Assembly: GCA_900545215.1 (NCBI GenBank)
Contig: UQXW01000037.1
Coordinates: 1-21,210, forward strand
Direction of reading: 5' to 3'
Source: an uncultured Bacteroidota bacterium
GTDB taxonomy: Bacteria > Bacteroidota > Bacteroidia > Bacteroidales > P3
DNA: 21,210 bases
In this document: piece after piece, positions 15,713-21,210 of the stretch
Layout: each line of letters opens with the position of its first letter
Position numbering within the stretch: position 1 is the stretch's first letter
Position numbers and translations under genes: made by a program
Notes under the pieces: model-generated
Seen by the model: only the letters and a program-made list of their open reading frames with translations
Database searches by the model: none
Told to the model about the DNA's origin: nothing

Positions 15713-15746
15713 CAGCCGTCCGAGATGTTGTGCTTTCGGACGGCTG
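15713..15746. terminator. Terminator downstream of the hutH fragment
   Basis: A perfect 11-bp stem (CAGCCGTCCGA at 15713-15723 with TCGGACGGCTG at 15736-15746) with a 12-nt loop. On the minus strand it is followed by TTTCTATAT, a modest T-tract. It begins 28 nt after the stop of the hutH remnant, so the original gene end is intact. Confidence 0.65.
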
Positions 15747-15774
15747 CTGCGTTTGTGTCGTTTCTTTAAGAGGC

Positions 15775-16176
15775 TTATTGAAGGCTTCTCAAAAAGTCGA
15801 TACTCTTATGGATAAGTTCGTACATTACTTGGTCGTCTTGTACGAAGTTGACTGTTTTTCTGTATTCTTTGACGAAGTTTTCTATCTTTTCGGAGGACTT
15901 CAAGCCTGTCATTTGTTTGCGGAAGTCGAAGGCTTGTGCTGCATTCAAGAGTTCTATTGCCAAGACTTTCTCCGTGTTGTTGACAACGCGGTATAGTTTC
16001 GTTGCGGCATTGGAACCGAATGATACGTGGTCTTCCTGTCCTTGCGAGGAGTCTATCGTATCGACGGAGGCAGGGGTGCAGAGTTGTTTGGATTGGCTGA
16101 CCACCGATGCGGCACAGTATTGCGGTATCATGAAGCCGGAGTTTACGCCGGGTTTTGCCACAAGGAATGACGGAGG
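15775..16176 (-). pseudogene. hutH: Histidine ammonia-lyase, C-terminal remnant
   Basis: About 133 residues match the C-terminal quarter of HutH (normally about 500 residues): PPSFLVAKPGVNSGFMIPQY, SQSKQLCTPASVDTIDSSQ and the conserved QEDHVSFGSNAATK, then a helical C-terminus to SIDFLRSLQ. The MIO-forming Ala-Ser-Gly loop and the rest of the catalytic region are missing, so no activity is expected. Upstream on the minus strand the match stops near 16176 and a stop codon follows in the same frame at about 16189-16191. The only start-like codon is GTG at 16161. The break coincides with the start of a fragment of another gene on the opposite strand. Confidence 0.88.
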
Positions 16177-16526
16177 ATTTTCTGTTTCTCAGCTCGGACT
16201 TTGGATTTGGATTTTCGCAAGACTACAGGAACTATTTATCAGGATTAAATATGGAAATCACGACTTTGAAGTTCTCCAAGAGCAGTTTGTATTTGGGAAT
16301 GCGTTATCAGGTGGATTTTTTGTTTCCTGAAAACGAAAATATTCCGGATTTGGATAAGGCACAAAGTCTTGGTGCGGTAGTGAGATTCAAGAATAGGGCT
16401 TGGGGATTGGAAGCTCATTATGGTTTTGGATTAAACAAGGAGATGAATTATAAAGGTAATAAAGAACATCTCGGTGTCTTTACCCTAAGGGCTTCTGTAA
16501 ATCTGCCTGTAGGAAATAATCGGTAG
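16167..16526 (+). pseudogene. C-terminal fragment of an outer-membrane beta-barrel-like protein
   Basis: About 119 residues with beta-strand-like alternation: FGFGFSQDYRNYLSGL, SSLYLGMRYQVDFLF, QSLGAVVRFKNRAWGLEAHYG and LGVFTLRASVNLPV, resembling the last strands of an outer-membrane or surface beta-barrel. No signal peptide exists; the first residues (from the ATG at 16167) come from DNA that is hutH on the other strand, so the 5' part of the gene has been lost. A strong terminator follows at 16551-16588, showing the 3' end is the native one. The family is not identified. Confidence 0.65.
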
Positions 16527-16550
16527 ATAGAATGCTGTGATTTTTGAAAG

Positions 16551-16588
16551 AAAGATAGAATGCAAATTACTTGCATTCTATCTTTTTT
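16551..16588 (+). terminator. Terminator of the beta-barrel fragment
   Basis: A perfect 15-bp stem (16551-16565 with 16571-16585, loop ATTAC) runs into six T at 16583-16588. It is the strongest rho-independent terminator in the window. Confidence 0.9.
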
Positions 16589-16652
16589 ATGTTCTAAATT
16601 CAAGCCGATAATGTTACTTTGAATGTTGTACTTAAAAAAATAAAGCATGAAA

Positions 16653-16678
16653 AAGGCGTGCCGATACCGGCACGCCTT
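16653..16678 (-). terminator. Terminator of the S8 protease operon (cassette A)
   Basis: A perfect 11-bp stem (AAGGCGTGCCG at 16653-16663 with CGGCACGCCTT at 16668-16678, loop ATAC) is followed on the minus strand by TTTTTC. It starts 25 nt after the protease stop. Its core resembles the cassette B terminator. Confidence 0.8.
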
Positions 16679-16702
16679 ACTATTTGTTGAAGTACTTACT
16701 CT

Positions 16703-19700
16703 TTATCTGACAATAAGTGTTTTCATATCCGGTATTTCTCCATTCGGCAAAAGCAATCCTACGGAATAGTTGCCGCTTGCAAGAGTTTGAATGTTCATCG
16801 TAACGTTTGTTTGAGTGTTACTTATCCGGGTTGTCTCCACTACAATACCCGCGGAACTTATGATTTGAATCAAAGCATTGCTTACATTATCGGCAAGCCT
16901 GTATCCGACATCTATTCTGTCATTCGCAGGATTCGGAGAAAGGGAAACAAGCATGCCTCCACGTACTGCCACGCTTACAGTATCATAATCCTTTGCTCCG
17001 TCAGCCTCTGCAACCACCTCCAATTTATATTGTTGCGACCTCATAGGCTGAACTGTCAAATTCATGCCTGTTCCGACCGTATCACCGTTTACATCATACC
17101 ATGTATATCGTGCAGGTTCGTTTATGTTTACAGCAGAAAAGTTTACAATCTGCGACATAAGAACGGATGTATCGTTCAACGCCAAAGCCTTGAAGTCTCT
17201 ATCCATATTTTTAATTGCCATATAGTGTTCTCCGCCTATAATTTGGGGTTCCTTATCCCAATAATACAAAGCAATATCAAAATCAAATACGCTATCTTGC
17301 GGAACACTCTGAGTAAAGAAACAAACATCCGTTTGAATAGTGTGATGTTCGTCAGGATGCAAATAGAGATTATCCAGCACCACTTCTCTATCCGTCATCA
17401 AGAACATATTATTACTCACCTGTTTGAAGCCGCTTCCCTTGCAACCTGAAACTTTCCATGCATCAAGTAAACCTTCGTCCAACATCAAATATACATCTGC
17501 AAACTTTTCAAGAGGTTCGCCTGCTTTGTTCAAATAGGATTTATAAGTAAGTCTGAAAAATCGTTTTTCCCTGAACGGATTGGAAACCGATACCACAGCA
17601 CCCTTGTTATGACTGCTCAATACGGACAAATTCTTCCAAGCTACGTTATTGTTCCTTTCAACGAAATAAGCCATATCTCCATTCTCATCATCCTCATTGA
17701 CTATCTCATTACCATCATGAACTCGTGCCACCAAGCAAAAATGCCACAATTCACTATCGAATTCACTGCAAGACATATATCTTTCTGCAACAGGAACCAC
17801 CCAAGGAACTCTTACCACTATGCTGCTGTTGGCAGCTATTGAAGGGATAGGCACATCTTCATCTATAACATCACCTTTAAGAACCGCCCTGTCGCAATTA
17901 AAGAAATGTTCACCATCCCAACTTGACCTCCAACGCAAATCCGTACCTGCTTTTGCCCAATTCAGATATAATTTTTCCGTTCCGGTGGAAGGAATATTTT
18001 TGTTGTTATGCACTCTTACGCAAACATAATACTCTTCACCTCCGCGAGGATTATCCACAACATTATTATCGAAATCCTCTATCCAAATATCAGGACTGTT
18101 CCACATACAACCATTCGTATTGCTTGGCTCGACTCCGTTATCTGTTTCTACATCTCGGATATACAAATCCATGTCTTTGGCTTTCTGTACAGCAGCATAC
18201 GCATCAACCAAACCGTAACCGTATGTAAAATCAAAACCATTTACGCCTAAGTCTTTTGCAGTATTGTGTAATATATTTTTGATTTGTACTTCTGTCAAAT
18301 TTGGATTTTCTGATAGCATTAATGCGACAACACCGGAAACTTGTGGACAAGCAGCTGAAGTTCCACCAAATCTAAGAGTGTAATTTCCTGCTTCATATCC
18401 CTTAATACCCATTCTATCAGTGGTAGCAACATCTCCTTGTAAGTTACAATTTCCAGAAGGAGCAACCACGTCCATTTCACTTCCCCTTTTGCTATAACTT
18501 TGAATATTTCCATTTCTATCTATTGCTCCAACAGTAAGTACCCCTTGCACATTTCCCGGAAAACAAACTCCATTGACATTTTGAGAGGAATTACCAGAAG
18601 CAAAAACTACTACGGAACCTTTTCCGTTTCTACCCATTATTCTTGCTCTATTTATTGCAGAAATAATAGCATCAGCACTTGGAATAAGTTCAGAATTAGA
18701 AGTCCCATATCCCCAAGAATTACTTAATACGTCAGCACCAAAATCATCCCATGCTTTATCTATCGCACGAGCCAAATCATTTGCATTTTCCATATAATAC
18801 AGCATACCATAAGGATTGAGATACCAATTATTAAATATATTGATAGGAATAATTCTGGCTGTTTCGCATATGCCTTTTATGCCAATATTGTTATGTTCAG
18901 CTCCTATTATTCCTGCACATGCTTGACCATGTCCAAACTTATAATTGGCTGGATCATTACTATTCGGTTTTCCATAAGTGTTAGGATTATTCGAAGAGAC
19001 TGATGGTGTGAAACCTATCATAACTCTATTACCCATATCTTCATGTTGTTCAACACCATCGTCAATAACTGCAACTTTAACAGGATATTTATTTGTTGCT
19101 ATTTCCCATGCTTTGGACACATTTATATCAACACCGTTTTCATTAGAGAGATAATATTGATTCTTATACAAAGTGTCAGAAAATTGCTCTAATGGAATAA
19201 TAAAGTTAGGGTGAGAATACTCGACCATATTGCTTTCATATAGTTTATTTGCATAAACGAATAAACTATCCCAGTTCAAAACAGCCATGACATAAGTATT
19301 GTATTTGCTTTTCTCTTTTACAACAATTTCATTATTGCATGCTTGTATTATTCGAGATATTGAAACGTTTGTCTTAGGCTTTAGAAGTATTTCTCCATTA
19401 AATAGCATTTCAATGTCATTGAACATTCTAGTCCTAATGATGTTATTAGAGCCTATTATCGACTTTAAATCATCTAATGATAGTTGGGATGATATTATTT
19501 TCAGATTGCCAATATCAACAACATAATTCGTTGTTGCTGAAATAAGAAAACTATCTACAGGTAGCTCAGAACTTACAACAAATAAACCACTTGTAGAATT
19601 TGATAAAAAATGTTTGGTTTTATTAGACCAATAATAATCTTGTGCACATAGATTGAGACTAGTTAGTGAAATTATTATTGTGATTAGAATTTTAATCATC

Positions 19701-19714
19701 GTATTTCGCTTCAT
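16703..19714 (-). CDS. Subtilisin-family (S8) serine protease with T9SS sorting domain
   Basis: A 1003-residue exported protease. Signal peptide about 1-24 (LNLCA-QDY). Residues 25-185 form a probable propeptide ending in the usual YSHPNFIIP / LYKNQYYL junction. The S8 domain (about 195-515) has Asp218 (VAVIDDGV), His262 (FGHGQACAGIIG), oxyanion Asn375 (FASGNSS) and Ser453 (GGTSAACPQVSG), all present. A long Cys-containing region (about 530-915) follows, with probable beta-sandwich segments and a PKD-like YTWYDVNGDTVGTG near 870-883. The type A T9SS domain is at about 923-1003 (LSPNPANDRIDVGYRL ... MKTLIVR). It should be surface-bound or released. The gene follows two lipoprotein genes by 12 nt. 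Hand-counted 60-base lines give about 27-40% GC in the 5' half and 38-47% in the 3' half, suggesting a mosaic. It resembles Tannerella miropsin/mirolase in type but does not end in KLIKK. Confidence 0.93.
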   Translation of the reverse strand: MKRNTMIKILITIIISLTSLNLCAQDYYWSNKTKHFLSNSTSGLFVVSSELPVDSFLISATTNYVVDIGNLKIISSQLSLDDLKSIIGSNNIIRTRMFNDIEMLFNGEILLKPKTNVSISRIIQACNNEIVVKEKSKYNTYVMAVLNWDSLFVYANKLYESNMVEYSHPNFIIPLEQFSDTLYKNQYYLSNENGVDINVSKAWEIATNKYPVKVAVIDDGVEQHEDMGNRVMIGFTPSVSSNNPNTYGKPNSNDPANYKFGHGQACAGIIGAEHNNIGIKGICETARIIPINIFNNWYLNPYGMLYYMENANDLARAIDKAWDDFGADVLSNSWGYGTSNSELIPSADAIISAINRARIMGRNGKGSVVVFASGNSSQNVNGVCFPGNVQGVLTVGAIDRNGNIQSYSKRGSEMDVVAPSGNCNLQGDVATTDRMGIKGYEAGNYTLRFGGTSAACPQVSGVVALMLSENPNLTEVQIKNILHNTAKDLGVNGFDFTYGYGLVDAYAAVQKAKDMDLYIRDVETDNGVEPSNTNGCMWNSPDIWIEDFDNNVVDNPRGGEEYYVCVRVHNNKNIPSTGTEKLYLNWAKAGTDLRWRSSWDGEHFFNCDRAVLKGDVIDEDVPIPSIAANSSIVVRVPWVVPVAERYMSCSEFDSELWHFCLVARVHDGNEIVNEDDENGDMAYFVERNNNVAWKNLSVLSSHNKGAVVSVSNPFREKRFFRLTYKSYLNKAGEPLEKFADVYLMLDEGLLDAWKVSGCKGSGFKQVSNNMFLMTDREVVLDNLYLHPDEHHTIQTDVCFFTQSVPQDSVFDFDIALYYWDKEPQIIGGEHYMAIKNMDRDFKALALNDTSVLMSQIVNFSAVNINEPARYTWYDVNGDTVGTGMNLTVQPMRSQQYKLEVVAEADGAKDYDTVSVAVRGGMLVSLSPNPANDRIDVGYRLADNVSNALIQIISSAGIVVETTRISNTQTNVTMNIQTLASGNYSVGLLLPNGEIPDMKTLIVR

Positions 19715-19726
19715 AGGTTTTATGTT

Positions 19727-20155
19727 TTAATTATTTACTTGAATTACTTTGAACAGAGGAACGTTTGGAGAACAAAATACTGTCGGGCAAGGATAAGAAC
19801 TTAGAAACAACTCATCTTCTGAATTTGTTCGTACAGCCTTAAAGCTAACATAATCGCCTACACTAAACACTGTTTGCGAAAACGTCCCTACCGGAATGCC
19901 TATCGAGTTCTTGTAATCGATAGATGTATCCATAAGAGATAATGTGCCATCGTTGCCTATTTGCAAATTACCGACTTCTATCAGTATCATATTTCCATAG
20001 CAATTATCAAGATACGATTTTATTATACCATTGATTTGTATCTCCGTTTGCTGCGTGTTTTCCTCTTCTTTATCTTGACAGGAACCGAGCAGCGTCAGTC
20101 CTGCAAGAAGCAATCCTGTTATCGACAGAATCGCGTATTTGTTATATTTTTTCAT
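19727..20155 (-). CDS. Small surface-type lipoprotein, OB-like, possible protease inhibitor (cassette A)
   Basis: A 142-residue lipoprotein: Cys26 (LLGSC) followed by QDKEEE, an acidic surface-export-like start. The mature part shows INGIIKSYLDNCYGNMILIEV, GIPVGTFSQTVFSVGDYVSFKAVR and VPLFKVIQV, a strand order and GDYVxF motif reminiscent of OB folds. It sits 12 nt before the S8 protease gene and 12 nt after another lipoprotein gene, so all three share a transcript. In Tannerella forsythia, small lipoproteins called potempins are encoded next to KLIKK proteases and inhibit them. Position and fold suggest the same here, but this is inference. The signal-peptide DNA equals that of the cassette B lipoprotein at 68 of 69 bases. 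Confidence 0.8.
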   Translation of the reverse strand: MKKYNKYAILSITGLLLAGLTLLGSCQDKEEENTQQTEIQINGIIKSYLDNCYGNMILIEVGNLQIGNDGTLSLMDTSIDYKNSIGIPVGTFSQTVFSVGDYVSFKAVRTNSEDELFLSSYPCPTVFCSPNVPLFKVIQVNN

Positions 20156-20167
20156 AATGCATCGATA

Positions 20168-20602
20168 TTATAGGTTGATAATCTGTTTATAAGGTTCGGG
20201 ATTGCAATTTTCTATGATTAGAACATAACGTCCACTCGGAATATTCTCTATTTGAGCAAAATTATTGATTTCACACAAACAATCTGCATTTTCAGGCGTT
20301 CCGAATTCGACAACTCTGATTGTGTCCTCATTCGTGGAAACCGAAACGTTCACTGCTTGAAAACCGCAATTCACCTTTAAGTTATAATGCTCGATATATA
20401 TCACTCCGTTTGTGCATGAAACAACCAAAGAATCCGGACTGAAAATACCTTCTGACAATATTTCTTTTTCATGAGACAAACATTTGGAGTACCTATTCTC
20501 TACCGATAGGACCTTTTCTTCCTTATCATTGCAGGCAACAAAGCCCATTACACCTGCGAACAACAATCCGCAAAGGACTGCGTATTTACTTTTTATCTTC
20601 AT
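20168..20602 (-). CDS. Small surface-type lipoprotein with Cys-rich pattern (cassette A, first gene)
   Basis: A 144-residue lipoprotein: MKIKSKYAVLCGLL, Cys24 (FVAC) followed by NDKEEK. The mature part has VVSCTNGVIYIEHYNLKVNCGFQ, VNVSVSTNEDTIRVVEFG, ADCLCEINNFAQIENIPSGRYVLIIEN and CNPEPY. The NCxF / CxC arrangement between beta strands recurs in small Bacteroidetes lipoproteins of unknown function that I recall, but I cannot give a family name. The frame stays open upstream to 20764, but that part is the non-coding leader; the ATG at 20602 starts a normal signal peptide and matches the start region of the cassette B lipoprotein. It is the first gene after the leader. Confidence 0.8.
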   Translation of the reverse strand: MKIKSKYAVLCGLLFAGVMGFVACNDKEEKVLSVENRYSKCLSHEKEILSEGIFSPDSLVVSCTNGVIYIEHYNLKVNCGFQAVNVSVSTNEDTIRVVEFGTPENADCLCEINNFAQIENIPSGRYVLIIENCNPEPYKQIINL

Positions 20603-20835
20603 ATTTGTAAATATTATTGTTTTGTTTATTTGTTGTGATTGTCCCGTATTGTTATCGGATAGGGTTGCCGGAGTGTACGGGAAAACTGCGGCAACCCTCC
20701 GTTTGCTCAAATTGTTTTTCCCGATTTGCCAAATCCTTTCGGAGGCATAAAGACTTATTTTCATGCTTGCTGCAATTCGATTTGCGTGCGAATATACGAA
20801 TTATTTTCATACAAGCATACTTTTGAAGAAGAAAA
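20603..20835 (-). promoter_or_regulatory. Cassette leader copy 2: promoter and structured 5' UTR
   Basis: Repeat of the block at 15314-15547. The promoter box reads TATATTCG on the minus strand (20789-20796, one mismatch to TAnnTTTG). In transcript order: A CGGGAAAA (20716-20723), B AGGGTTGCCG (20689-20698), A' TTTTCCCGTA (20676-20685), B' CGGCAACCCT (20661-20670), A'' TACGGG (20643-20648). B/B' is a perfect 10-bp stem here, extendable by CGG/CCG. A/A' (8 bp) crosses it, and A'/A'' (6 bp) is an alternative. All elements are kept in both copies. Confidence 0.7.
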
Positions 20836-21210
20836 CGCAATTTCCAATGCTGAAATTTTCATATTACATCGTTCCGGACAGCCTTTACAATGCCCGACGA
20901 GAGTTTCCAATTCTCCACGCCCCTGCCCGCACTCTCGTTTTTCCTCTTTCTATCCGTGTTCACCGGGTACCACTTCCTTTTTACATTATTTATTTCTTTC
21001 TAACTCTTGCTTACGATGTTTTCCTAATCGAAAAGCAAGAAAGTAAAATCAATAAGTCAGTGGGATTTTCTCTGTGTTTTGAGGTGATTTCAGACCGAAA
21101 CGACATCTTTCGAGAAACGAAAAAAGCTTCATGGACAAAAAATGCCGTTTTTTCGGAAGAAAACGAAGTCTTTTGACTCGAAAAACGAAGTTTTAGCACC
21201 GCTAACTCTT
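20836..21210. other. Non-coding right end with a possible terminator and degenerate short repeats
   Basis: No convincing gene. An 8-bp stem (ACGAGAGT at 20897-20904 with ACTCTCGT at 20931-20938, 26-nt loop) followed by a T-rich run could be a weak plus-strand terminator. From about 21100 to 21195, short degenerate repeats of the type GAAAACGAAGTCTTTT occur (for example near 21160-21176 and 21180-21195). They create low-complexity open frames on both strands that look fortuitous. Confidence 0.4.

Noticed and set aside
20603..20764. In-frame 54-residue N-terminal extension of the first cassette A lipoprotein (ASERIWQIGKNNLSKRR...)
   Set aside because: A similar translated string occurs in leader copy 1 but there it is out of frame with its lipoprotein and indels separate the copies. 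The extension would also bury the signal peptide. It is a non-coding leader.
21100..21199. Short repeats at the right end as a possible CRISPR array or repeat protein (FSSQKTSFSSEKT...)
   Set aside because: Repeats are degenerate, unevenly spaced and low in complexity, with no constant spacer length and no cas genes. The open frame is probably fortuitous.

Overview
The window looks like a chromosomal segment of an asaccharolytic, amino-acid-fermenting Bacteroidales bacterium of the Porphyromonas/Tannerella kind; this is inferred, with no species identification. Reasons: proteins with type IX secretion system (T9SS) C-terminal signals, lipoproteins with acidic residues just after the lipobox cysteine, BatA-N and DUF3078 proteins, promoter-like TAnnTTTG boxes instead of sigma-70 boxes, a lysine-fermentation dehydrogenase, and KDO synthesis (Gram-negative LPS). 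No rRNA, tRNA, CRISPR array or intact insertion sequence was seen.

Left part (1-8.2 kb): the tail of an unknown gene is translationally coupled to a peptide-type ABC substrate-binding lipoprotein. A stand-alone kdd (3,5-diaminohexanoate dehydrogenase) follows, with its own promoter and terminator. A leftward operon of three overlapping genes comes next (DUF3298-like lipoprotein, membrane-anchored GH25 muramidase, D-2-hydroxyacid dehydrogenase). A rightward overlapping operon then encodes a beta-CASP metallo-beta-lactamase-fold RNase, a periplasmic thioredoxin-like protein and AroQ.

Middle part (8.2-13.9 kb): a membrane-anchored UlaG/NAPE-PLD-like metallohydrolase, a BatA-N/VWA membrane protein and a DUF3078 outer-membrane protein run rightward. 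A small leftward ribbon-helix-helix-like protein is divergent from kdsA, each with a promoter-like box.

Right part (13.9-21.2 kb), accessory and the most interesting: two leftward cassettes share one plan. Each has a ~233-nt leader carrying a promoter-like box and overlapping RNA pairings, then one or two small acidic-start lipoproteins, then a T9SS-exported protein, then a related terminator. Cassette A (20.8-16.65 kb) has two lipoproteins and a 1003-residue subtilisin-family (S8) protease. Cassette B (15.5-13.86 kb) has one lipoprotein and a 303-residue T9SS protein without a recognised enzymatic domain. The lipoprotein signal-peptide DNA is 68/69 identical between cassettes, and cassette B keeps a relic of a cassette-A-type T9SS tail just past its cargo gene, so the cargo seems to have been swapped. 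The order lipoprotein-protease recalls the potempin/KLIKK protease inhibitor-protease pairs of Tannerella forsythia. Between the cassettes lies a rearrangement scar: the 3' part of hutH and the 3' part of a beta-barrel protein gene, joined head to head with both 5' parts lost.
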